Positions 36,348-44,157 of a stretch of 64,000 nt of DNA are shown here, piece after piece (position 1 is the first letter of the stretch; each line of letters begins with the position of its first letter). Under the pieces are notes generated by a model. It was not told the origin of the DNA. It ran no database searches and saw nothing but the letters and a program-made list of their open reading frames with translations. This DNA is from Thermophilibacter immobilis (GTDB taxonomy: Bacteria; Actinomycetota; Coriobacteriia; Coriobacteriales; Atopobiaceae). The stretch covers positions 1,178,001 to 1,242,000 of the forward strand of contig NZ_CP063767.1 in the NCBI RefSeq assembly GCF_015277515.1, read 5' to 3'. Position numbers and translations under genes: made by a program.

Positions 36348-38387
36348 CTAGTCAGCGTTCGAGGTCGACTCGGACGACGTGTCCGGCTCTCCGTAGATGG
36401 CCCCGAAGACGTCGCGCACCACGTACATGGCCGAGCTCGCCCCCTGCAGGACGCGGTCCATGTTGGCGCCCACGACGTACTTGGGGTCGTCGGCGGGCGC
36501 GTAGCCCACGAACCACCCGATGGGGTCGCCGGTGGGCTGCTCGGCCGTGCCGGTCTTGCCGCGCACGGTGACGCTGAGGTTGGTCCAGTGGGAGGCCTGG
36601 GCGCTGTCCTCCTCGTAGACGACCCCGTACATGCCCTGGGCCACGAGGTCGCGCCACTCCTGGTCCTCGTCGACCGTGCGCGTGGTGGTGGTGCGGTACT
36701 CGGAGACGAAGCCCTCCCCGAGCCGGCTGCGCACCCCCCTCATGACGTGCGGCTGCCAGACGGGGCCTGCGTTGGCGATGCCGCAGTAGCTGCAGGCCAT
36801 CTGCAGGCAGGTCACGAGCATGTCTCCCTGGCCGATGGCGATGTTGCAGTTGTCGCCGCCCTTCCAGGTGCAGTCCTCGTCCGCGTAGCCCAGGGCCTTG
36901 AAGTAGTCCCACTTCCAGGCGGCGTCGGGGACGCGCCCGGCGGCCTCCCCAGGCAGGTCGATGCCCGTGGCCGATCCCAGGCCGTAGGCGCGGAAGGTCT
37001 CCTGCATGCCCTCGGGGTTGTCCGAGTAGTAGAAGCCCTTGCCGATCTCGTAGAAGACGACGTCGCACGAGAAGGTGATGCCGTTCGGGAGGTCTATGGA
37101 CCCGTGCCCCGACGTCCACCAGCACTTCATGACCGTCGAGTCGTCGGCGCTGCCCGACCACGTCCAGGTGCCCGTGCAGTACCAGCTGGAGCCTGCGTTG
37201 GCGATGCCGTTGCCGAGCGCCGCAAAGGAGGTGAGGGGCTTGATGACCGAGCCCGAGGGGTACTGCCCCGCGATGGCACGGTTCATGAGCGGGTAGTGGG
37301 CATCCTCGGCCGACAGGGAGTCCCAGTCTGCCCCGGAGATGCCGCCCGTGAAGACGGAGGGCGAGAAGGTCGGGGCGCTCGCCAGGGCGATGACCTCCCC
37401 GTTGGTGCAGTCGATCGCCACCACGCAGCCGCCCGTGGCGTCGTAGCCCTCCTGGCGCACCTGCTCCATGACGCGCGCGAGGGACTCCTCGGCGGCCGTC
37501 TGGACACCGAGGTCCAAGGTGAGCACGAGGTCCGAGCCCGCCTGGGGCTCGATGCTCGTGGCGTAGTCGAGCACGTTGCCATTCGCGTCCACGTGAACGG
37601 TCTGCTCGCCGCGCACTCCCGCGAGCACGCTCTCGTACTCGAGCTCGACGCCCGACTGGCCCACGACGTCGCCCGAGCGGTAGGTGATGGCGCCCTCCTC
37701 GGCGTCGGCGCTCGCGGCCAGCTGGTCGGAGGTGACCGTGCCGGTGTAGCCCACCACGTGCGCGGCGAGCGACCCATGCGGGTAGGAGCGCTGGGTGCGC
37801 TGCTGGATCACGACGCCGGGAAAGCTCTGCGCGTGCTCGCCGACGAACGCGACGACCCTCCTCGAGACGTCCACCGAGATCGTGCGCAGGCTCTGGTAGC
37901 CCTCGCTCGTGTCCTGAGCCTTGCGGCGCACGGCCTGGCAGGGCATGCCGATGAGATTTCCCAGGAGCTGCATCTCGACCTCGTCGTCGAGGATCTCCGA
38001 GCCGGCCACGACCGTGAGGCTCGGGCGGTTGGTGACGATCTCGGCCCCGTTGCGGTCCAGGATGCGCCCGCGGGGGGCCTGCGTGTAGACGGTCCCCGTG
38101 CGGTTGGACTCGGCCTGCTGGGAGTACTCGTCCGTCGAGACGAGCTGCATGGACCAGAGCTTGGCGAGAAGCGCCGCGAAGACCGCCCCCACGCTCACGG
38201 CGAGCCCCGTGAGCCGCGCCGACAGGGTCTTCTCGACGGAGGAGTCCGAGCCGCCCTGGGCGCGCGGCGAGGCGCCGCCGATGTCAATGGTGAAGTTGAC
38301 CTCAGAGCGCCCGTAGACGAGAAAGACCACGAGCAGCACGAGCGCGACGAGGGCGCAGACGATGACGATGACGAGGGAGAGGTTCAT
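36348..38387 (-). CDS. mrdA: penicillin-binding protein 2 (class B transpeptidase)
   Basis: Cross-links peptidoglycan in the elongasome. The pedestal domain has RGRILDRNGAEIVTNRPSL; the transpeptidase has Ser380 in PSGSVIKPLT (SxxK), the FSCDVVFYEI motif (SCD, usual for PBP2) and VRGKTGTAEQ. Unusually there appear to be two N-terminal membrane segments (about residues 3-25 and 60-80) with a 35-residue hydrophilic loop between, where most PBP2 proteins have one. The 679-residue length is normal. Several Cys residues occur in the transpeptidase domain (about residues 400-530), which may form disulfides outside the cell. Confidence 0.94.
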   Translation of the reverse strand: MNLSLVIVIVCALVALVLLVVFLVYGRSEVNFTIDIGGASPRAQGGSDSSVEKTLSARLTGLAVSVGAVFAALLAKLWSMQLVSTDEYSQQAESNRTGTVYTQAPRGRILDRNGAEIVTNRPSLTVVAGSEILDDEVEMQLLGNLIGMPCQAVRRKAQDTSEGYQSLRTISVDVSRRVVAFVGEHAQSFPGVVIQQRTQRSYPHGSLAAHVVGYTGTVTSDQLAASADAEEGAITYRSGDVVGQSGVELEYESVLAGVRGEQTVHVDANGNVLDYATSIEPQAGSDLVLTLDLGVQTAAEESLARVMEQVRQEGYDATGGCVVAIDCTNGEVIALASAPTFSPSVFTGGISGADWDSLSAEDAHYPLMNRAIAGQYPSGSVIKPLTSFAALGNGIANAGSSWYCTGTWTWSGSADDSTVMKCWWTSGHGSIDLPNGITFSCDVVFYEIGKGFYYSDNPEGMQETFRAYGLGSATGIDLPGEAAGRVPDAAWKWDYFKALGYADEDCTWKGGDNCNIAIGQGDMLVTCLQMACSYCGIANAGPVWQPHVMRGVRSRLGEGFVSEYRTTTTRTVDEDQEWRDLVAQGMYGVVYEEDSAQASHWTNLSVTVRGKTGTAEQPTGDPIGWFVGYAPADDPKYVVGANMDRVLQGASSAMYVVRDVFGAIYGEPDTSSESTSNAD

Positions 38388-38394
38388 GGCGCCC

Positions 38395-38940
38395 CTAGAG
38401 CCCCCGCCGCGAGAAGTGACCGCCCTGCCCGCCGAGGCTGGGGCCGGAGGTGCGCACCCGGGCGTAGTAGTAGGCGAACGGCAGGAAGGCCACGATGGAG
38501 AGCGCCGCGGTGGGCAGCGTCCTGAAGATCAGGACGTCTATGAGCGAGCTCGCCTGTCCCACGAGCAGCATGGCGAGGTGGTAGGCGAACGAGACCGCGA
38601 GCGCTGAGGCCGAGAAGAGCATCATCGAGTTGGCGAGGTCGCCGGCCATGCGGTTTCTCCCCTCGAGGCCGAGCACGTAGGAGGTGACGGTCAGGCAGAA
38701 GGCCATGAGCCCGATCGGCCCCGTGGTGGAGAGGTCGAAGAAGAGCCCCGCCAGAAAGCCGCAGACGACGCCGCGCCGCCCGCCCAGGGAGAGCGCAACG
38801 CACGCCGTGAAGACGAGGGCGAAGTTGGCCCGCCCGTTGCCGAGGCCCACGTTGGGTGCCAGGGCCAGCTGGAGCACCGCGCAGCCGATGGCGAGAAGCG
38901 TCACGCCCTTCGTTTCTCGGTTCTTGTTCGCAACCTGCAT
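38395..38940 (-). CDS. mreD: rod shape-determining protein MreD
   Basis: Integral membrane protein of the elongasome. The ATG at 38940 is preceded by GGGGAGGGG and yields 181 residues with about five hydrophobic segments. The family is poorly conserved, but FALVFTACVALSLGG and GLMAFCLTVTSYVLGL, together with the position between mreC and mrdA, support the call. A longer open frame upstream overlaps mreC and lacks a ribosome site. Confidence 0.88.
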   Translation of the reverse strand: MQVANKNRETKGVTLLAIGCAVLQLALAPNVGLGNGRANFALVFTACVALSLGGRRGVVCGFLAGLFFDLSTTGPIGLMAFCLTVTSYVLGLEGRNRMAGDLANSMMLFSASALAVSFAYHLAMLLVGQASSLIDVLIFRTLPTAALSIVAFLPFAYYYARVRTSGPSLGGQGGHFSRRGL

Positions 38941-38950
38941 GGCCCCTCCC

Positions 38951-39961
38951 CTACTCCGTCGTCGCGGTGGTCGCGGTGCCCTCGGCCGACGCGTCCGTCG
39001 TGGCGGCCGCGTCGGCATCGGTCTCGGCCTGCGCCGAGGCGGCGTCGTCGTTCTCCTGCGCGTCCGCGGCCGTTATGTCGTCGGCGGTGGCCTTTTGCTC
39101 CTCGGTGAGCGAGGTGATCACGAGGACCTCCTCGTAGGAGCCGCTCTGGGCGAGGGGCTCCACGACGACGCTGAGGTAGAGCGACCCGGGGCTGTTCTCC
39201 ACGCTCGTGACCTTACCGATGGGCAGGCCCTTGGGGAACACCCCACCCAGGCCGCTCGTGACGACCACGTCTCCCACCGACACCGACTGGCTCGTCCGCA
39301 CGAGCGTGAGGTTGACCTGACCCGACGCCGAGCCGCACAGCATGCCCTGGGCGCGGCTCGACTGGGTCATCGCGGAGATCGCCGAGTTCTCGTCGGTGAG
39401 CAGCCGCACGGTCGAGGTGGTGGCGCCGCAGGTGACGATCTGGCCGATCACGCCGCTCTCGGAGGTCACGGGCATGCCCGCCGAGAGCCCCGAGGAGGTT
39501 CCCTTGTCGATGGTCACCGTGGTGCTCCAGGAGTCGGTCGACCCCGAGATGATGCGCGCGGCCGTGGACTGCAGGTTGTTCGCGTCGGAGAGGTCGAGCA
39601 GGCCACGCAGGCGCTCGGCCTCCTGCTCGGCCTCCTCGAGCTCGACGTTTCTGGCCTGGAGCTGCGCGTTTTGGTCCTGGAGCTCCGAGAGCGTGGCCTG
39701 GTCGGCGGTCAGGTTGGTCACGACGTTGCCGATGCCCTGGAAGGGCGCCGCCACCGTCGCGCCGAGGTAGCGCACGGGGGTGGTGACGAGCGAGAAGGCC
39801 CCCCGCACGCCCTCCAGGGGGCCGCTCGCCCCCATCCGGACGCTCAGGGTGAAGAGCGCGAGCGAGATCGCGACGCAGGCCGCGAGGGTGCGGGTGCCGC
39901 TCGACTGCCGGTTGCTGCCGATGGTCGGCGACGCCGTCCGACCCCTTCCGGAGTAAGGCAC
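38951..39961 (-). CDS. mreC: rod shape-determining protein MreC
   Basis: Bitopic scaffold that activates PBP2/RodA from outside. One membrane segment (about residues 26-45) is followed by a coiled coil (about 80-115, LSELQDQNAQLQARNVELEE) and the beta-rich domain with AARIISGSTDSWSTTVTIDKG, SGVIGQIV and VVVTSGLGGVFPKGLPIG. The last ~45 residues are an Ala/Asp/Thr-rich low-complexity tail. I chose the GTG at 39961, 2 nt after the mreB stop; the longer open frame upstream overlaps mreB. 336 residues. Confidence 0.92.
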   Translation of the reverse strand: MPYSGRGRTASPTIGSNRQSSGTRTLAACVAISLALFTLSVRMGASGPLEGVRGAFSLVTTPVRYLGATVAAPFQGIGNVVTNLTADQATLSELQDQNAQLQARNVELEEAEQEAERLRGLLDLSDANNLQSTAARIISGSTDSWSTTVTIDKGTSSGLSAGMPVTSESGVIGQIVTCGATTSTVRLLTDENSAISAMTQSSRAQGMLCGSASGQVNLTLVRTSQSVSVGDVVVTSGLGGVFPKGLPIGKVTSVENSPGSLYLSVVVEPLAQSGSYEEVLVITSLTEEQKATADDITAADAQENDDAASAQAETDADAAATTDASAEGTATTATTE

Positions 39962-39963
39962 GC

Positions 39964-41007
39964 CTACTGGCCCGCGCTCTGGACGAAGCCGCCGGACAGG
40001 GCGTTGGCCTCGAGGACCTTGGCGCAGCCGTTGACGACGTTTTCCAGGGCGGTCGGGCTCACGTTGACGGGAACCCCGGTCTCCTCGCGCAGGCGCTGGT
40101 CGAGACCGCGCAAAAGGCCGCCGCCGCCCGTGAGCAGGATGCCGTAGTACATGAGGTCCGAGGCGAGGTCCGGCGGCGTCACGTCGAGGGCGTCCTTGAC
40201 GGCCTTGGTGACCTCGTCGAGGGGACGGTCGAGGGCGCGGCGGATCTCCTCGCTCTCGATGCGCACGGTCTTGGGCAGGCCGCTCATGACGTCGCGGCCG
40301 TTGACCTCGACGTCGAGCTCCTCGGCGAGCGAGGATGCGGAGCCGACCTTGATCTTGATGTCCTCGGCCGTGCGCTCGCCGATGGAGAGGTTGTAGGCGT
40401 CGCGGACGTGCTCCAGGATCGTCTGGTCGAACTCGTCGCCGGCCGTGCGGATAGACTGGGAGACCACGATGCCGCCCATCGAGATGACGGCGACCTCGGT
40501 GGTGCCGCCCCCGATGTCGACGACCATGGAGCCCGTCGGGTCCTCGATGGGCAGGTCGGCGCCGATGGCAGCGGCCATGGGCTCCTCGATGAGGTAGGCC
40601 TGGCGCGCCCCGGCCTGGATGGTGGCCTCGAAGACGGCGCGCTTCTCGACGGAGGTGACGCCCGAGGGCACGCACACGACGACGCGCGGCCGGGGCGACC
40701 ACGGATAGTGACGGTCGCGGGCCTTCTCGATGAAGTAGCGCAGCATCACCTCGGTGACGTCGAAGTCGGCGATGACGCCGTCCTTGAGCGGGCGCTCCGC
40801 GATGATGGAGCCGGGTGTGCGGCCGATCATGCGCTTGGCGTCGGCGCCCACCGCCAGAACGCGGCTCTCGGACTTGTCGATGGCCACGACCGAGGGCTCG
40901 TTGATGACGATGCCCTGGCCACGCACCGCGACGAGCGTGTTGGCGGTGCCGAGGTCGATCGCGAGGTCGCCGCCGTACTCTCCAAAGAGGGAGTCAAAGA
41001 TTGACAT
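39964..41007 (-). CDS. mreB: rod shape-determining actin-like protein MreB
   Basis: Actin homologue that directs side-wall synthesis. Phosphate-binding and nucleotide motifs are visible: LAIDLGTANTLV, PSGVTSVEKRAV, VVDIGGGTTEVAVIS and YYGILLTGGGGLL. The 347-residue length is normal. It lies 10 nt after the TPR-protein gene and starts the mreB-C-D-mrdA-rodA elongasome set, indicating a rod-shaped or elongating cell. Confidence 0.97.
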   Translation of the reverse strand: MSIFDSLFGEYGGDLAIDLGTANTLVAVRGQGIVINEPSVVAIDKSESRVLAVGADAKRMIGRTPGSIIAERPLKDGVIADFDVTEVMLRYFIEKARDRHYPWSPRPRVVVCVPSGVTSVEKRAVFEATIQAGARQAYLIEEPMAAAIGADLPIEDPTGSMVVDIGGGTTEVAVISMGGIVVSQSIRTAGDEFDQTILEHVRDAYNLSIGERTAEDIKIKVGSASSLAEELDVEVNGRDVMSGLPKTVRIESEEIRRALDRPLDEVTKAVKDALDVTPPDLASDLMYYGILLTGGGGLLRGLDQRLREETGVPVNVSPTALENVVNGCAKVLEANALSGGFVQSAGQ

Positions 41008-41017
41008 TGCCTTGGTC

Positions 41018-42325
41018 CTAGTCAGTCGAGGTGTTGCCTGATCCAGACTGGGAGGCGTACTCGGGCGTGACCGAGGCGACCTTCCAGCTGATGCCGTCGC
41101 GCTTCATCGAGATGACGTAGTCCTGCTCCCCGCCCGAGGCGAGAGCGGCGGTGAGATGGACCGTCGAGTCGGTCATGGTCTGGTCGACCCCGTTGACGGA
41201 GACGGTGGCACCCGAGGGCAGGGCGTCGCTCATCTCCTGGATCTGCTCGGTCGAGGTGCCGCTCACGACGTAGGAGGCCAGGTCCGACCCGCTCGTCTTG
41301 GCGGCAAAGAGCTCCTCGGAGACGGCCTGCTGCGTGGGCCAGCCGTAGCCCCTCGTGTAGGCGAAGACCGAGGCACCCACGGCGAGCAGGAGCACGACGA
41401 GAATCGCGATGAAGACCTTGAGTCCCGTGTGGCGGTGCTTCTTCCTGACCTTGCGCTCCTTCTTGTCGGCGGCCATGAGGTCCTCCTCGGTGACCGAGAA
41501 GAAGCCCGTGTCCTCCGGAGACGGCATGAGCTCGCCCGAGGAGCCCGTGGGGTCGAGCGGGTCGTAGCCCGCCCCGTAGCCCGCGGCGGCGAGAAAGGCG
41601 TCGGTCTCGGAGGGGCGGCGATCGCCCAAGGAGGCCACGGCCTTACGCGCCGCGTCATAGGAGGCCTGGGCCTCCGGCGAGAACGTGAACGAGGTGTCGG
41701 AGGCGGCGTGCGCGAAGGCGTCCACGGCCTCGGACATGCGGTTTGCCGCGACGTAGGCCAAGCCGAGGTCGCACCAGACCCTCGACTGGCTCTCGAGCGG
41801 GGTCGTGAAGTCGAGCGCGGTGCGGTAGGCCTCGACGGCGTCGACGGAGCGACCGAGCCGCATGAAGCAGCTGCCCAGCTTGGAGAGGGACACGGCGGGC
41901 GCGGGGTTGGTCTCGTCGATGGCGGCGCTGCGGTAGGCGATGCCCGCGCTGCGCGCGTCGCCGGAGCGCTCATAGGCTGAGCCGAGAGCCAGGTAGGCCT
42001 TGTAGGGGGTCGCGTAGGAGGTGTCGGCCACGGACTCGGTGAGGGCCGCGATCGCCTCGGGGAGGTGCCCGGCGGCGAGCAGGGCGCGTCCGCGGTTGCA
42101 GCTGAGCGCCCCTCGCTTGCCGTAGGCGCCGTCGGCGAGCGCAGAGCCATAGGCCGCGGCCGCCGCGTCGAACTGCCCGAGCTTCATGTAGGCGTTGCCG
42201 CGCAGGTGGTCGACCTCGCCGGAGACCTCGCCGGGGCGGACGGCCTCGCCGAGGTGCGTCACGGCGCCCAGCCAGTCCGCGCTCTGGTAGGCGCGCTTTC
42301 CGGATTCGTATGCCTGTTGGTTCAC
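41018..42325 (-). CDS. TPR-repeat protein with single membrane anchor
   Basis: Function unknown. The N-terminal ~230 residues form tetratricopeptide-like helical repeats (KRAYQSADWLGAVTHLGEA, AYMKLGQFDAAAAAYGSAL, GLAYVAANRMSEAVDAFAHA). Then come an acidic linker, a basic stretch KKERKVRKKHRHTG, one membrane segment at about residues 305-328 and a ~110-residue outer domain. The cytosolic TPR part could bind MreB or other elongasome proteins (inference from position 10 nt before mreB). The GTG at 42325 has GGAGG 5 nt upstream; a TTG four codons earlier covers that site. 435 residues. Confidence 0.78.
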   Translation of the reverse strand: MNQQAYESGKRAYQSADWLGAVTHLGEAVRPGEVSGEVDHLRGNAYMKLGQFDAAAAAYGSALADGAYGKRGALSCNRGRALLAAGHLPEAIAALTESVADTSYATPYKAYLALGSAYERSGDARSAGIAYRSAAIDETNPAPAVSLSKLGSCFMRLGRSVDAVEAYRTALDFTTPLESQSRVWCDLGLAYVAANRMSEAVDAFAHAASDTSFTFSPEAQASYDAARKAVASLGDRRPSETDAFLAAAGYGAGYDPLDPTGSSGELMPSPEDTGFFSVTEEDLMAADKKERKVRKKHRHTGLKVFIAILVVLLLAVGASVFAYTRGYGWPTQQAVSEELFAAKTSGSDLASYVVSGTSTEQIQEMSDALPSGATVSVNGVDQTMTDSTVHLTAALASGGEQDYVISMKRDGISWKVASVTPEYASQSGSGNTSTD

Positions 42326-42355
42326 GATGCCCTCCAAGACTGTGCGAGCGCGCGG

Positions 42356-42904
42356 CTAGGCGCGGCCGTGCTCGATTCTAACGGAGTTGATGGTGTCACC
42401 CTGGCGCAGCGCGCCGATGACGTCGGCGCCCTCGAGGGTGGTGCCGAAGACCGTGTAGCCCGAGTCGAGGCCGTGCTGGGCCCCGAGACAGAAGTAGAAC
42501 TGGGAGCCCGCGGAGTCGGGGTCCGCCGAGCGGGCCATGGCCAGCGCGCGGTCGACGTGGGAGTTGCGCGGGTTGGTCGCGTACTCCTGGCGGATGCGGT
42601 AGCCGGGGCCGCCCGTGCCGGGAAGCCCGGTGGGACCGGAGGCCCCCGCGGCCACCTGCTCGCTCGTCATGTCGCGCGTGTGGGGGCAGCCCCCCTGGAT
42701 GACGAAGCCGGGGACGTGGCGGTGGAACTTCAGGCCGTCGTAGAAGCCCGCCTCGGCAAGCTCGCAGAAGTTGGCGACGTGAACGGGGGCGCCCTCGGCG
42801 TCGAGCGCCACGCGGATGGTGCCCCGCGCGGTGTCGAACACGGCGACCTCGTCTCCCGTGGTCTTGTAGGACGGCGTGTAGAGCGGGTCTTGGATGAAGC
42901 CCAT
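42356..42904 (-). CDS. cyclophilin-type peptidyl-prolyl cis-trans isomerase
   Basis: Folding catalyst. The 182-residue protein has GTIRVALDAEGAPVHVANF, the active-site GLKFHRHVPGFVIQGGCP and GSQFYFCLGAQHGLDSGYTVFG, standard cyclophilin blocks. No signal peptide is visible, so it is cytosolic. CAGGAGGGG precedes the ATG. It lies 30 nt upstream of the TPR gene and may share a transcript with the mre operon. The ~220-nt upstream gap (42905-43128) contains A/T-rich promoter-like sequence but no box pair I can defend. Confidence 0.92.
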   Translation of the reverse strand: MGFIQDPLYTPSYKTTGDEVAVFDTARGTIRVALDAEGAPVHVANFCELAEAGFYDGLKFHRHVPGFVIQGGCPHTRDMTSEQVAAGASGPTGLPGTGGPGYRIRQEYATNPRNSHVDRALAMARSADPDSAGSQFYFCLGAQHGLDSGYTVFGTTLEGADVIGALRQGDTINSVRIEHGRA

Positions 42905-43128
42905 GTCCCCTCCTGATTCGAGCGTGGCGCATGCGCGTCCACCCTTTGGCTGTAACTATGCAATCTTAGCAGGAAGTCCGGTGTTTCACACATTTGGCAG
43001 ACGTGGGCGACGTGCGACGCGCCCGGGCCTGCCCCCATGCGCACAACGACATGCGGGGGCCCGATCCGTGCGCAGAGGCAGGCTCGCCGCGAAGATGGGG
43101 GCCGAGCGCGGTGCGCCCGCGCAGCGGC

Positions 43129-44142
43129 CTAGGAGCTCTGGGGCTCCCAGGACGCGTAGCTCTGCGAGAAGAGCGTCGCGTAGCTCTGCGCGGCCTCCGC
43201 CGGGGCGAGGATCTTCTCGCGGTCGGAGACGGGGTCCGCCGAGGCGACGGAGATCGACCACGACCTGCCCAGGGCGTCGCAGCGGTTGCGCAGCCAGTTG
43301 CCGAGCGTCTCGAGGTTGTCGATCGTCGACGTGTAGGCGCCCGCGCCGTCGTCGAGCGACTGGATCTGCGAGATGAGGTTGGATACCTCGATCGAGAGGT
43401 CGGCCGCGTCGGCCTGGCCGGAGGCGCGCGCGTCGGCGTCGGCGGAGACGCCGTCGGAGCGCAGGCTCTCCTCGTTGGCGTCCACGCGCGCGGAGAGGTC
43501 CCCCAGGCTCTCGTAGGCCGCCGAGATGGCCGAGAAGACCTCGTCCGTGTCGGCGGTCGAGGCCGCGTCGGACGCGTCCGAGGAGGAGGCCGCCTCGGAG
43601 CGGTCCTGGCCGCTGAGCAGGTCAAGGAAGCCGGGAAAGCCCGACTGGGAGGTATCGGCGGGGGTCGTCGCCTTGGTCTGCGTGGCGTCGGGATCCCAGG
43701 GATGCGTGATCAGTAGGGTCGCCCCTCCCACCACCACGACGGCGGCGAGCGCCGCGAAGAGGAAGACGCGGGTGCGGGGCATGCGGTCGTGGCGGGCCGC
43801 CGGCGACGAGTCGGCGTCGCCGGCGGGGATGGCGCTCTCGATGCGGGTGATGACCCCCGTCTTGCCGGCGTCGTCGGCGAGCGCGCGCATCTCGCTCGTG
43901 TTTCCGATCTGGGGCAGGTCGAGGTCGCGTGTGGCGCGCGCCGCCGGCTCCCGGGGAAGGGCCGAGCCGCACTTGGGGCACGTCTCGGCGCCGGGGGCGA
44001 CGAGCGCGCCGCAGGTTGGGCACCACGAGGCCTCGCCGAGCGATATCTTCTGCGTGAGCCCGAGGTCGGCGTGGCACCACGGGCAGCTGAGGGAGCCGTC
44101 CGGCACCCTCATGCCGCAGCTGGGACAGCGCATGGACGACAC
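43129..44142 (-). CDS. double zinc-ribbon protein with membrane anchor
   Basis: Function unknown. Two zinc ribbons lie in the first ~60 residues (CPSCG...CPWCH and CPTCG...CPKCG), then a linker, one membrane segment (about residues 125-148, FLFAALAAVVVVGGATLLI) and a ~190-residue outer region rich in Ser/Ala/Asp with helical character. The layout (cytosolic zinc ribbon, single span, outer domain) is repeated by the broken gene at 61040. I use the GTG at 44142, with GGAGG 8 nt before it; an ATG three codons later (44133) gives the more typical MRCPSCG start, and a GTG five codons earlier is also open. Confidence 0.72.
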   Translation of the reverse strand: MSSMRCPSCGMRVPDGSLSCPWCHADLGLTQKISLGEASWCPTCGALVAPGAETCPKCGSALPREPAARATRDLDLPQIGNTSEMRALADDAGKTGVITRIESAIPAGDADSSPAARHDRMPRTRVFLFAALAAVVVVGGATLLITHPWDPDATQTKATTPADTSQSGFPGFLDLLSGQDRSEAASSSDASDAASTADTDEVFSAISAAYESLGDLSARVDANEESLRSDGVSADADARASGQADAADLSIEVSNLISQIQSLDDGAGAYTSTIDNLETLGNWLRNRCDALGRSWSISVASADPVSDREKILAPAEAAQSYATLFSQSYASWEPQSS

Positions 44143-44157
44143 CTTCTCCCCCTCCAC

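Noticed and set aside
40000-40702. N-terminal extension of MreC into mreB
   Set aside because: Those codons are the out-of-phase reading of mreB. A GTG 2 nt after the mreB stop gives the usual MreC with its membrane segment near the start.
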